NCBI GenBank assembly: GCA_903839795.1 | Contig: CAIMDR010000435.1 | Span: 1 to 6,982, forward strand | Length of the DNA: 6,982 bases | Source of the DNA: an uncultured Methylococcaceae bacterium | GTDB taxonomy: Bacteria > Pseudomonadota > Gammaproteobacteria > Methylococcales > Methylomonadaceae | Reading direction: 5' to 3' | Shown: positions 1-6,509 of the stretch, in pieces | Layout of the letters: every line of letters begins with the position of its first letter | How positions within the stretch are numbered: the stretch's first letter is position 1 | Program-made: the position numbers and the translations under genes | Notes under the pieces: model-generated | The model's input: only the letters and a program-made list of their open reading frames with translations | What the model was told of the DNA's origin: nothing | Databases searched by the model: none

Positions 1-571
1 GCACGTTGTCCAGCGTGAAGGCATTTTGTCGGTAAAAATCAATGATACGACCCGGTGTGCCGATGATAATATCAACATTGGATTTGATGGTATCTAGTTG
101 TTTTTGATAGTCAGTACCGCCGTAAATCAGCGCAAGCTTTAAATTTAGATGCTTGCCCAGCAGTAAGGCATCTTTATGAATTTGAATGGCCAGTTCGCGT
201 GTTGGTGCCAGAATGATGGCTCTGGGATTTTTAACAGGCCCACTTTTAATGACTATTTTCTGCGGTGTTTTCGTTACACTACTCGGCTCCTCGATACATA
301 GCTCATCGTCATACGCGGGTGGTATATCTTCTAAATCATTGCCGTCATTGTCATTGAGTAAGTGCTGAAAAGTAGCCAACAAAAAAGTGGCGGTTTTACC
401 CGTTCCCGTTTGTGCCTGGCCTGCAATATCTTTGCCCCGCAACAGTAAGGGCAAGGCTTTATCCTGAATGGGCGTGCAATAATTAAAACCTGCATCATTT
501 AATCCGTGCAGGATAGGGTCAGACAATTCAAGATTGCTGAAGCGGGTTTTTGTTAAATGGGTAGTATTCAT
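1..571 (-). CDS. rhlB: ATP-dependent DEAD-box RNA helicase RhlB, N-terminal part (cut by window edge)
   Basis: ATP-driven RNA unwinding enzyme; in E. coli RhlB is the helicase of the RNA degradosome, acting in the cytoplasm on structured mRNA. The first 190 codons are visible, reading leftward from ATG at 571-569. Visible motifs in order: Q motif region with CTPIQ (32-36), Walker A/motif I AQTGTGKT (53-60), motif Ia PTRELAIQ (123-130), GG (151-152) and motif Ib TPGRIIDF (172-179). The start aligns with E. coli RhlB (THLT at residues 4-7), which supports it; no clear Shine-Dalgarno precedes it. The DEAD box and second RecA domain lie outside the window. Between motif I and motif Ia there are about 43 residues where E. 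coli has about 12; the extra part is acidic (DNDGNDLED, YDDE). Divergent placement next to trxA and rho is the enterobacterial arrangement and favours RhlB over RhlE, SrmB or DeaD. Confidence 0.93.
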   Translation of the reverse strand, partial: MNTTHLTKTRFSNLELSDPILHGLNDAGFNYCTPIQDKALPLLLRGKDIAGQAQTGTGKTATFLLATFQHLLNDNDGNDLEDIPPAYDDELCIEEPSSVTKTPQKIVIKSGPVKNPRAIILAPTRELAIQIHKDALLLGKHLNLKLALIYGGTDYQKQLDTIKSNVDIIIGTPGRIIDFYRQNAFTLDNV

Positions 572-613
572 AGAGCCATAGCATAACGTAAAAATCAAAT
601 TGGTTAAAATTGA

Positions 614-642
614 TTGACTAGAAGCGCTATCCCTCATATAGT
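614..642 (+). promoter_or_regulatory. Sigma-70 promoter of trxA
   Basis: TTGACT at 614-619 (-35), a 17-base spacer, then TATAGT at 637-642 (-10). The -10 matches the consensus at five of six positions and the -35 at five of six. Predicted transcription starts near 649, giving a leader of about 20 bases before the trxA GTG. It sits in the spacer between divergent rhlB and trxA and points to trxA. Confidence 0.72.
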
Positions 643-670
643 TTTAACTTTTAATATTTGGAGAAATAGT

Positions 671-997
671 GTGAGTGATTCAGTCCTTCATGTGAGCGAT
701 GGTGAATTTAACGAAACTGTCATTAAAGCTAATGGTCCCGTACTGGTTGATTATTGGGCTGAATGGTGCGGACCTTGCAAAATGATTGCACCGGTTTTGG
801 ATGCTATTGCCGAAGAGTATGCCGGTAAATTAACGGTTGTTAAAATAAATATAGATGAAAATCCACACACACCACAACACTACGGTGTACGCGGTATTCC
901 AACACTGATGCTATTTAAGGATGGCGAAGTGGAAGCTACTAAAGTCGGCGCTTTGACAAAATCAGAGCTGGCCAAGTTTATTGATAGCAACATTTAA
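671..997 (+). CDS. trxA: Thioredoxin 1
   Basis: Small cytoplasmic dithiol-disulfide oxidoreductase that passes electrons from thioredoxin reductase to ribonucleotide reductase and other targets. The 108-residue length matches E. coli TrxA. Active site WCGPC at 32-36 (Cys33, Cys36), buried Asp27, cis-proline loop GIPT at 75-78 and a KVGAL segment at 91-95 are all present. I choose the GTG at 671: GGAG at 660-663 lies seven bases upstream, and the product then begins [10 protein letters not shown], parallel to the E. coli N-terminus (MSDKIIHLTD). The reading frame is open back to a TTG at 614, but that codon is part of the -35 box, so the longer version is unlikely. rho follows 184 bases downstream in the same direction, as in E. 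coli. Confidence 0.96.
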   Translation: MSDSVLHVSDGEFNETVIKANGPVLVDYWAEWCGPCKMIAPVLDAIAEEYAGKLTVVKINIDENPHTPQHYGVRGIPTLMLFKDGEVEATKVGALTKSELAKFIDSNI

Positions 998-999
998 AC

Positions 1000-1074
1000 A
1001 TGCCCCCTTATTCAGATCTGTCACAAAAGTTGGACGGATCTGAATACTTCAGCTATACTTGCGCTGTGCGATAG
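1000..1074 (+). CDS. Possible 24-residue leader peptide ahead of rho
   Basis: An ATG two bases after the trxA stop opens a 24-codon frame ending in TAG at 1072-1074 (begins MPPYSDLSQK). Its position between trxA and rho recalls the short rhoL frame of E. coli, but I see no sequence similarity to RhoL. There is no convincing Shine-Dalgarno; translation could only come from coupling to trxA termination. The frame also crosses a strong palindrome and a candidate -10 box. A frame this short can arise by chance, so this is a weak call. Confidence 0.15.
   Translation: MPPYSDLSQKLDGSEYFSYTCAVR
1009..1046. repeat. 14-bp inverted repeat between trxA and rho
   Basis: Arms 1009-1022 and 1033-1046 pair along 14 positions (TATTCAGATC against GATCTGAATA is perfect, followed inward by one G-T wobble and three further pairs) around a 10-base loop. 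It begins 12 bases after the trxA stop. No T-run follows on either strand, so it is not a canonical intrinsic terminator. It may stabilise or define the 3' end of the trxA transcript, or serve as a protein-binding dyad, because its right arm overlaps a possible rho promoter. Confidence 0.6.
1030..1059 (+). promoter_or_regulatory. Candidate rho promoter
   Basis: TATACT at 1054-1059 is a good -10 (five of six). TTGGAC at 1030-1035, 18 bases upstream, is a poor -35 (three of six). It would start a transcript near 1066 with a leader of roughly 115 bases before rho. The -35 lies in the right arm of the palindrome at 1009-1046. The strong -10 is the main support. Confidence 0.33.
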
Positions 1075-1181
1075 CTTCGTGCGCTCAATCATATCGTCCG
1101 ATAAATTACCCCTGAATTTTAAATCCTATCCCGGTCGTTACGGTTTACACCCTAACTACATTTCTTCGAGTTACCTTTTTT
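1075..1181 (+). promoter_or_regulatory. C-rich rho leader, possible rut-like autoregulatory region
   Basis: The 107 bases before the rho start contain by hand count about 30 C and 13 G, with many TC/CC dinucleotides and no strong hairpin. That is the composition of a Rho utilisation site. Rho is known to attenuate its own transcription in the leader in E. coli. Autoregulation here is inferred from position and composition only. Confidence 0.35.
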
Positions 1182-2438
1182 ATGAATCTTACCGAGTTAA
1201 AACTAAAACAAATAAGTGAAGTTATTGAAATCGCCGAGTCCCTTGGGCTTGAAAATGTTGCCCGATCGCGTAAGCAGGATTTGATTTTTGCCATCCTGAA
1301 AAAACAGGCAAAGGCCGGAGATGATATTTCCGGTGATGGTGTTCTGGAAATTTTGCAGGATGGTTTTGGTTTTTTACGTACGCCGGGCTGCTCGTATTTG
1401 GCAGGCCCGGACGATATTTATGTATCCCCTAGTCAAATCAGACGATTCTCGTTAAAAACAGGCGATACCATAAGCGGAAAAATCAGACCGCCAAAAGATA
1501 ACGAACGTTATTTTGCCATGCTCAAAGTTGATCAAATCAATTTTGAACCGCCCGAAAATACCAAAAATAAAATTACCTTCTCAAACCTGACACCCCTGTT
1601 TGCCAAGCAACGATTTGTTCTTGAGCAAGGCAATGGTACCAGTGAAGATTTAACCGGGCGGATAATAGATTTAATCGCTCCCATCGGTAAAGGTCAGCGT
1701 GGCTTAATTGTGTCACCGCCAAAAGCCGGTAAAACCATGATCTTGCAAAGTCTGGCACAAGCCATCGCCGAACAAAATCCGGAATGCTATCTGATTGTAT
1801 TATTAATCGATGAGCGCCCTGAAGAAGTTACGGAAATGGAGCGCTGTGTTCGCGGCGAAGTTATCTCAAGTACCTTTGATGAACCGGCAACTCGTCATGT
1901 ACAGGTGGCAGAAATGGTTATCGAAAAAGCGCGGCGTCTGGTTGAGCATAAACACGATGTGGTTATTTTGTTAGACTCGATTACCCGACTGGCCAGAGCT
2001 TATAACACCGTCGTGCCTTCTTCGGGCAAGATATTAACGGGTGGTGTTGACGCCAACGCACTAGAAAAACCAAAACGCTTTTTTGGTGCAGCAAGAAATA
2101 TCGAAGAAGGCGGCAGTTTAACCATTATAGCCACTGCATTGGTCGATACCGGTTCAAGAATGGATGAAGTTATCTATGAAGAATTTAAAGGTACCGGTAA
2201 CATGGAATTGCATCTGGATCGAAAAATTGCTGAAAAAAGAATTTATCCGGCAATAAACATTAATCGTTCCGGAACGCGTCGTGAAGAATATTTGGTTGAT
2301 CCAGATACCCTGCAAAAAACCTGGATTTTGCGCAAAATTCTGCAACCAATGGATGAAACCGCTGCTTCAGAATTTTTGATAGGCAAGCTTAAAGACTTTA
2401 ATACCAACGCTGAATTTTTTGAGTCAATGAAGCGTTAA
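1182..2438 (+). CDS. rho: Transcription termination factor Rho
   Basis: Hexameric RNA-dependent ATPase and 5'-3' RNA translocase that releases untranslated transcripts from RNA polymerase. At 418 residues it is full length (E. coli 419) with no lineage-specific insertion. Visible in order: N-terminal helical Rho_N domain (1-47), cold-shock-like primary RNA-binding domain with GFGFLR (61-66) and [10 protein letters not shown] (80-89), Walker A PPKAGKT (179-185), catalytic Glu211 in LLIDERPEE, Walker B VVILLD (260-265), Q-loop around 286-300, R-loop GTGN (337-340) and arginine finger Arg366 in SGTRREE. Numbering coincides with E. coli, so bicyclomycin-contact residues such as Arg212 and Asp265 are conserved. 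The ATG at 1182 matches the family start (MNLTELK), although its Shine-Dalgarno is weak (a GAG about 11 bases upstream), consistent with tuned expression. It follows trxA and probably has its own promoter. Confidence 0.98.
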   Translation: MNLTELKLKQISEVIEIAESLGLENVARSRKQDLIFAILKKQAKAGDDISGDGVLEILQDGFGFLRTPGCSYLAGPDDIYVSPSQIRRFSLKTGDTISGKIRPPKDNERYFAMLKVDQINFEPPENTKNKITFSNLTPLFAKQRFVLEQGNGTSEDLTGRIIDLIAPIGKGQRGLIVSPPKAGKTMILQSLAQAIAEQNPECYLIVLLIDERPEEVTEMERCVRGEVISSTFDEPATRHVQVAEMVIEKARRLVEHKHDVVILLDSITRLARAYNTVVPSSGKILTGGVDANALEKPKRFFGAARNIEEGGSLTIIATALVDTGSRMDEVIYEEFKGTGNMELHLDRKIAEKRIYPAININRSGTRREEYLVDPDTLQKTWILRKILQPMDETAASEFLIGKLKDFNTNAEFFESMKR

Positions 2439-2519
2439 AAACTGAGAAAGTAATTTCGCGTTATGCTTTAAAATATTTTTTACCGATGGCGGTTGGGATT
2501 TGTAACCCGAGCCCAGACT

Positions 2520-2584
2520 TTTGAAGTATTTAACAGCTTACAAAATGTGAGTGACGGGGTTGAAAGCGCTGTCACGCTTTAGGT
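2520..2584 (+). repeat. Inverted-repeat copy A, upstream of uppP
   Basis: This 65-base segment matches the reverse complement of 3605-3669 without gaps at 49 positions (about 75%), including a perfect 17-base core AAAATGTGAGTGACGGG at 2542-2558. Within it GTGAC (2551-2555) and GTCAC (2571-2575) form a dyad that is conserved in the other copy. An overlapping hairpin, AAAGCG (2563-2568) with CGCTTT (2575-2580), is also possible. It lies in the rho-uppP spacer and points toward uppP. Confidence 0.6.
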
Positions 2585-2601
2585 AAAAAAATACACTTAT
2601 T

Positions 2602-2627
2602 GTCACATTTTTAAACGCAAATGTGAC
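2602..2627. repeat. 9-bp palindrome upstream of uppP
   Basis: GTCACATTT at 2602-2610 and AAATGTGAC at 2619-2627 pair perfectly around an 8-base loop, 37 bases before the uppP start. The right arm and its flank (AAATGTGACGTGAC) resemble the core of the neighbouring repeat copies with one extra base. No T-run follows. It could be an operator, an mRNA leader hairpin or a decayed repeat unit. Confidence 0.5.
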
Positions 2628-2664
2628 GTGACTTTTATCGTTCAAAACATTAAAAAATCGATAT

Positions 2665-3492
2665 ATGGCTGATACTACATTGTTGATACATGCAATAATT
2701 CTCGGCCTCGTTGAGGGCTTGACCGAGTTTCTTCCGGTCTCGTCTACGGGTCATTTGATTTTAGTCGGACAATTGCTTGGCTTTAACGACGACAAAGGCA
2801 AAGTGTTTGAAATTGCGATTCAGTTCGCTGCCATTCTGGCGGTGGTTTGGGAATATCGTGCACGACTGGCTCATACAGTGAGCAGTATAACTTCTGAGCC
2901 GCTGTCCCAGCGCTTGGCGGTTAACCTGATGGTTGCGTTTATGCCGGCGGCTGTATTGGGCTTTCTGTTTTTAAAACAAATTAAACATTATCTGTTTAAC
3001 CCCATTGTGGTTGCATCAGCGTTTATAATCGGCGGTTTTTTGATTTTGTGGGCAGAGCGTCGTGAGCATGTTGTTCATGCTGAATCGGTCGATGATATGA
3101 CTTGGCGTGATGCCTTAAAAGTCGGTTTTGCGCAAGCGTTGGCTATGATTCCCGGTACTTCACGTTCAGGTGCAACTATTATAGGTGGATTGTTTTTCGG
3201 TTTGTCGCGCCGTGCAGCAACCGAGTTTTCTTTTTTCCTCGCGATCCCCACCATGTTTGCCGCAACCTTGTACGACGTTTACAAGAATCGTGATTTGTTT
3301 AGTGTTGATGATATTGCCTTGTTTGCCGTTGGCGGCACGGTATCGTTTTTTAGTGCATTTTTTGCCGTACGCGGATTGATACGTTTTATTAGCCGACACG
3401 ATTTTACCGTGTTTGCTTGGTATCGTATCGCTTTCGGTATTATTGTGCTGGTTTCCGCCCAAATGGGTTGGGTAGATTGGGGCAATCACTAA
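2665..3492 (+). CDS. uppP: Undecaprenyl-diphosphate phosphatase (UppP/BacA family)
   Basis: Integral inner-membrane enzyme that removes a phosphate from undecaprenyl diphosphate, regenerating the lipid carrier used for peptidoglycan and other envelope polymers; overproduction in known species gives bacitracin tolerance. At 275 residues it matches the family (E. coli 273). Signature 1 is [18 protein letters not shown] (14-31), carrying Glu17, Glu21, Ser27 and His30; signature 2 is PGTSRSG (163-169) with Arg167, followed by FFLAIPTM (190-197). Alternating hydrophobic stretches (about 8-38, 50-62, 88-106, 113-130, 154-178, 188-204, 215-240, 250-268) fit the expected re-entrant, multi-pass fold. 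The ATG at 2665 gives the usual N-terminus, although no clear Shine-Dalgarno is seen. It stands alone, more than 220 bases from either neighbour, and is bracketed by an inverted repeat pair. It is unrelated in function to the genes beside it. Confidence 0.96.
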   Translation: MADTTLLIHAIILGLVEGLTEFLPVSSTGHLILVGQLLGFNDDKGKVFEIAIQFAAILAVVWEYRARLAHTVSSITSEPLSQRLAVNLMVAFMPAAVLGFLFLKQIKHYLFNPIVVASAFIIGGFLILWAERREHVVHAESVDDMTWRDALKVGFAQALAMIPGTSRSGATIIGGLFFGLSRRAATEFSFFLAIPTMFAATLYDVYKNRDLFSVDDIALFAVGGTVSFFSAFFAVRGLIRFISRHDFTVFAWYRIAFGIIVLVSAQMGWVDWGNH

Positions 3493-3528
3493 AAATCCGC
3501 GCTTCAAGTCGCTTAATAAGCTTTTATT

Positions 3529-3569
3529 CAGTACGAAGACACGATTAAAAAAGTCATGTTTTCGTACTG
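3529..3569. repeat. Large hairpin downstream of uppP
   Basis: Arms 3529-3543 and 3555-3569 pair at 13 of 15 positions by Watson-Crick rules, plus one G-T wobble and one mismatch, around an 11-base A-rich loop. The outer nine pairs (CAGTACGAA with TTCGTACTG) are perfect. It begins 36 bases after the uppP stop. A weak TCTTTT run follows at 3574-3579, so it may act as a poor terminator or 3'-end stabiliser for uppP. Confidence 0.5.
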
Positions 3570-3600
3570 ATAGTCTTTTACAATTTTTCAATCGGTACGA

Positions 3601-3630
3601 TTAAAACTGAAGTGTGACGCAGTTTATAAT
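3601..3630 (+). promoter_or_regulatory. Candidate promoter of the channel gene
   Basis: A perfect TATAAT at 3625-3630 is preceded, 18 bases upstream, by TTAAAA at 3601-3606 (four of six to the -35 consensus). A transcript would start near 3637 and carry a leader of about 80 bases to the ATG at 3720. The -10 lies inside repeat copy B, but the corresponding bases in copy A are not a -10 box. Confidence 0.45.
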
Positions 3631-3669
3631 CCCGTCACTCACATTTTAAAACCTGTTAAAATATTCAAA
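3605..3669 (-). repeat. Inverted-repeat copy B, downstream of uppP
   Basis: Reverse-complement partner of 2520-2584, ungapped and about 75% identical. The perfect core occupies 3631-3647 on the plus strand as CCCGTCACTCACATTTT. The internal GTGAC (3614-3618) and GTCAC (3634-3638) dyad is kept with the same spacing as in copy A. Together the two copies enclose about 1.0 kb that holds only uppP and one hairpin. Confidence 0.6.
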
Positions 3670-3719
3670 TCTTTCGGTTGAGGTTGCAAAACCAGACCGA
3701 CATTGATCAGGCTTAAATC

Positions 3720-4409
3720 ATGAGTAAAATATCGACAGTGCATATCGGCAGGCATGAGATTGGCCGATTTCGATTTCTTTTATGGTCACTGATGATGATT
3801 GGTGTGCGCCCACTATTAAACGAGTGGATTGGCGCACGTATCTGGGCGAATGTAAGCACGGATTTATTTTTTGCCTGTGCGTTGATGTCGGGTCTTCATG
3901 CTATTAGTGGACAACCCAGGCAACTGCGATTTTCCTTGCTACTCGTTAGTACCATCATAATTTTTAGCGCACTCCATTATCTGTTGCCAATTCTAGCTGT
4001 CGATAAAATTAAACTGGGGCTAGGCGTAATTTTTCTTGTTCACATGTTAATCATGATCTGGACGCATATCGAAATGGAAAATGAAGTCACTATAGACTTG
4101 ATCATGGCGGCTGCGTGCGCTTATATCCTGCTCGGAATGATATGGGCTTATGCCTATTTTTTTCTGGAAAGCTTCCATCCCGGTTCTTTTAATATTGTTG
4201 AAAATTCGACTGATGATCTGGTGGATTTTAACTATTACAGTTTCGTAACCCTAACCACGGTAGGTTACGGAGATATTCTTGCTATAACGCGAGCTGCCCG
4301 GGCGCTCTCTATTTTTGAAGCTATTACAGGCCAGCTTTATTTGGCGATAATGATCAGTCGACTGGTGGGTATGCACGCATCGCAGGCCGGTATTGGCAAA
4401 GGCAAGTAG
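3720..4409 (+). CDS. Potassium-channel-like membrane protein with TVGYGD pore (Ion_trans_2 type)
   Basis: Predicted inner-membrane ion channel, most likely for potassium. The diagnostic segment is TLTTVGYGD (177-185), the K+ selectivity filter with its preceding pore helix from about 170. The last pore-lining helix is about 195-217 and the helix before the pore about 126-149. Four further hydrophobic stretches lie upstream (about 17-33, 46-62, 70-92, 97-115), giving a six-helix layout. None shows a regular arginine ladder, so I do not call it voltage-gated. The C-terminal tail after the last helix is only about 12 residues, leaving no room for an RCK/TrkA or cyclic-nucleotide domain. The ATG at 3720 is preceded by CAGG at 3708-3711, eight bases away. 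The gene has no partner on its strand and ends 50-odd bases before a terminator. Ion selectivity and gating are inferred from the filter alone. Confidence 0.85.
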   Translation: MSKISTVHIGRHEIGRFRFLLWSLMMIGVRPLLNEWIGARIWANVSTDLFFACALMSGLHAISGQPRQLRFSLLLVSTIIIFSALHYLLPILAVDKIKLGLGVIFLVHMLIMIWTHIEMENEVTIDLIMAAACAYILLGMIWAYAYFFLESFHPGSFNIVENSTDDLVDFNYYSFVTLTTVGYGDILAITRAARALSIFEAITGQLYLAIMISRLVGMHASQAGIGKGK

Positions 4410-4467
4410 TCGGCAAAAAGGTATATTGATAAGCTACTTACTTTCCTATACGAAATTTTGGTCAATA

Positions 4468-4499
4468 AAAAAGCCCTTGTCATAAGACAAGGGCTTTTT
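4468..4499. terminator. Bidirectional intrinsic terminator between convergent genes
   Basis: GCCCTTGTC (4473-4481) and GACAAGGGC (4486-4494) form a perfect 9-bp stem with an ATAA loop, flanked by A-run 4468-4472 and T-run 4495-4499. The A/T flanks make it work on both strands: it ends the channel transcript reading right and the transketolase transcript reading left. Confidence 0.93.
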
Positions 4500-4563
4500 A
4501 TTATTCGCTCCTCAATTCTTTATGTGATTAAAGAGGAGTCAGGCATCTAAGTACCTTATTAAA

Positions 4564-6468
4564 TTAAACGTTTAACAGCTCTTTAGTTTTGGCAATGATA
4601 CCGGCTGGATCAATACCTTGATGAGGGAATTGCTCCCACAAACCGCCGCAACCTTCTTTATAAGTGGCAAGATGCGCGTATTTTGGAGTCAGTCCACGTT
4701 CCAGCAACCATGAACCAAAACGACTACCTAAACCAGACTTGCGGTTGAAGGATTCAACAACCAATACCATCGGCGAATTACCGATTTTGGTCATCATGTC
4801 TTCATCGATAACATTCAGGGTTGCTTTGTTGATCAAGCCAACATCAATACCTTCCAGTTTCAGACGTTCTACGGCATCCAATGCCCGATATAATGACTCA
4901 CCAAAGCTGACAATGTAACCATGAGTTCCTTCACGAATCACTTCATCTTTGCCGGAGACAAATTTATAGTCACCACCAAAGTAGTCTTCGCCGGCAGTAT
5001 TTAAAATAGTCGGTACTTTAGAACGGGTTGAGAAAACAAAACGCAAACCTGGGTTAAAGAAAATAGTTTCCAGACAAGCTTTCATTTGCAGCGGATCAGC
5101 CGGAAAGTAAAGGTTGGTTGCATAACCGTCACTCAAGCCATTGTCGGCGAACATATTGTTCAGACCAAAATGGCAAGTATTGTCGGCCATGTCATCGATA
5201 CCGGCATGAGAGAAATGACTCAATACGTTGGAATTGTTCAAACGTGCCATGGTGATTTCAGACAGCAGCATTTCCAAGAACGCACTAAAAGTACCAAAAA
5301 CACCTTGTTTGCCTGCTTCCATACCGAAACCGGCCGCCGCAGAAAAGTTACCGCGTTCCATGATACCGGAAGAAATAAAAGTTTCAGGGAAAGCCGCATG
5401 AATTTTGAACAGGCCACAAGAACCTTCAAGGTCGCTGTCGACAACGCGAATTTTATCTATGCGTTCGGCTTCGCTCAGGCGACCCATAATTTCAACGGCA
5501 GCATCACCGAAAACGTTACGGTTGGCATCCCAACGATCACTTGAACCCAAGAATACGGCATCATTTTTAGGTGCCTTGATTTCTTTTAGGTGATCTGCAG
5601 CGGCTTGTTGACCGCGAGATTCCAGATATTCAACGGCTACTTTTACAGAAATAACGTCATGGCCGTGGGTTGAACCTTCCAGACCGACAATGCCGGGACA
5701 CATTGGGCGATGATTAATAACAGCAACCGGGCCATTAGTGTTGACAGCGATACAGATACGTTTATATAAATCATCAAGATCTTCGCCGTCGCCTTCCAAT
5801 ACGGTGACGCCTTGACCTGCCAAAGTTTTAGCTGTTGTGCAACCGGGCAGATAATGAGATGGATGACCGGCAATAGTGACGTTGTTATCATCGATAATCA
5901 ACTTGACATTCAGCTGTTGAGCCACGGCCAGACGTGCAGCTTCCGCGTCGTTACCTTCTTGTTGTGAGCCATCAGAACCCAGGCAAAATAGTGTTTTGGT
6001 TGGATTGGCAATCGCTACGCCATTGACGTAGGGCCACATGTGTCCCAAACGTCCAGAGCTAAATTTTACGCCAGGTGTAAAGCCCAGTTCAGGGTGGCCC
6101 GGTAAATGAGAGTGAGCCGCACGATATTCCATCAGGCGTTCAGCAGGAAGATCGCCATTTAGCGTTGACATCAGATATTGAGTCGCTACACGGTGTCCGG
6201 CTTCATCAAAAAAGATAGGTACGAAGGCCTCTTCTGAACCACGAAACAAAGCGTCCATAATCATGACTTCAGGCACAGTATCGTAAGGGCCGCCGGTATG
6301 ACCGCCGACGCCTCTTGCAGCACCGGTAGCGGTAAAGAAAACAATGGCATCACGACAAAGCTGAATATTGGCTTTAAGACTGTCTCTTTGCTCGGTAGTC
6401 AGTGTGTCAATGCTTGGATCAAGGGTAATGCGCTGATAGGCGCCAAGATCTATTGGAAATTTAGACAT
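4564..6468 (-). CDS. Transketolase-family thiamine diphosphate enzyme, divergent subtype
   Basis: Full-length 634-residue enzyme with the three transketolase domains: ThDP/pyrophosphate-binding N-domain (about 30-290), pyrimidine-binding domain (about 335-490) and C-terminal domain (about 500-634). Transketolases move two-carbon units between sugar phosphates in the cytoplasm. Visible motifs: GGHTGG (55-60, His57), AGH (90-92), PGHPELG (123-129), GSDGSQQEGN (164-173) with DDNN (193-196) forming the GDG-N25-NN-type ThDP site, HGHD (268-271), and MERGN (370-374), whose Glu371 aligns with the cofactor-activating glutamate. The usual SGHPGAP and SNGHGS wording is replaced, so this is not the common TktA type, and the exact acceptor/donor specificity is uncertain; a dihydroxyacetone-synthase-like role is also conceivable. 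The ATG at 6468 has GAGAAG (6476-6481, minus strand) seven bases upstream. It is monocistronic, convergent with the channel gene. Confidence 0.85.
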   Translation of the reverse strand: MSKFPIDLGAYQRITLDPSIDTLTTEQRDSLKANIQLCRDAIVFFTATGAARGVGGHTGGPYDTVPEVMIMDALFRGSEEAFVPIFFDEAGHRVATQYLMSTLNGDLPAERLMEYRAAHSHLPGHPELGFTPGVKFSSGRLGHMWPYVNGVAIANPTKTLFCLGSDGSQQEGNDAEAARLAVAQQLNVKLIIDDNNVTIAGHPSHYLPGCTTAKTLAGQGVTVLEGDGEDLDDLYKRICIAVNTNGPVAVINHRPMCPGIVGLEGSTHGHDVISVKVAVEYLESRGQQAAADHLKEIKAPKNDAVFLGSSDRWDANRNVFGDAAVEIMGRLSEAERIDKIRVVDSDLEGSCGLFKIHAAFPETFISSGIMERGNFSAAAGFGMEAGKQGVFGTFSAFLEMLLSEITMARLNNSNVLSHFSHAGIDDMADNTCHFGLNNMFADNGLSDGYATNLYFPADPLQMKACLETIFFNPGLRFVFSTRSKVPTILNTAGEDYFGGDYKFVSGKDEVIREGTHGYIVSFGESLYRALDAVERLKLEGIDVGLINKATLNVIDEDMMTKIGNSPMVLVVESFNRKSGLGSRFGSWLLERGLTPKYAHLATYKEGCGGLWEQFPHQGIDPAGIIAKTKELLNV

Positions 6469-6509
6469 GTTTTTACTTCTCGTGGTTAAGGGTTAATAAA
6501 TCTAAGGGT

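Noticed and set aside
186..368. 60-codon plus-strand ORF with a hydrophobic start
   Set aside because: It lies wholly antisense to the well-supported rhlB frame and has no ribosome binding site or recognisable domain.
614..670. N-terminal extension of thioredoxin from the TTG at 614
   Set aside because: The TTG is part of the -35 element, the extension matches no thioredoxin N-terminus, and a well-spaced GGAG serves the GTG at 671.
2496..2515. Hairpin GGG-ATTTGTAA-CCC downstream of rho as its terminator
   Set aside because: Only three G-C pairs in the stem and no T-run after it.
2540..2580. ERIC element, because of the GTGACGGGGTTGA stretch
   Set aside because: Only a short piece resembles the ERIC centre; length, termini and the rest of the sequence do not match.
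2602..2627. CRP-type binding site
   Set aside because: The half-sites are in the wrong order (TCACA before TGTGA) and the spacing is not that of TGTGA-N6-TCACA.
3166..3591. 141-codon minus-strand ORF overlapping the uppP 3' half
   Set aside because: Almost all of it is antisense to the conserved second half of uppP; the product is Lys/Arg/Thr-rich without domain features, typical of a shadow frame.
4508..4538. Second terminator (CTCCT...AGGAG hairpin) beside the main one
   Set aside because: The stem is bulged, the core is AT-rich and no T-run follows on the plus strand; the adjacent perfect terminator explains both gene ends.
5086..5544. 152-codon plus-strand ORF inside the transketolase gene
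   Set aside because: Antisense to conserved transketolase domains; no independent promoter, ribosome site or domain seen.
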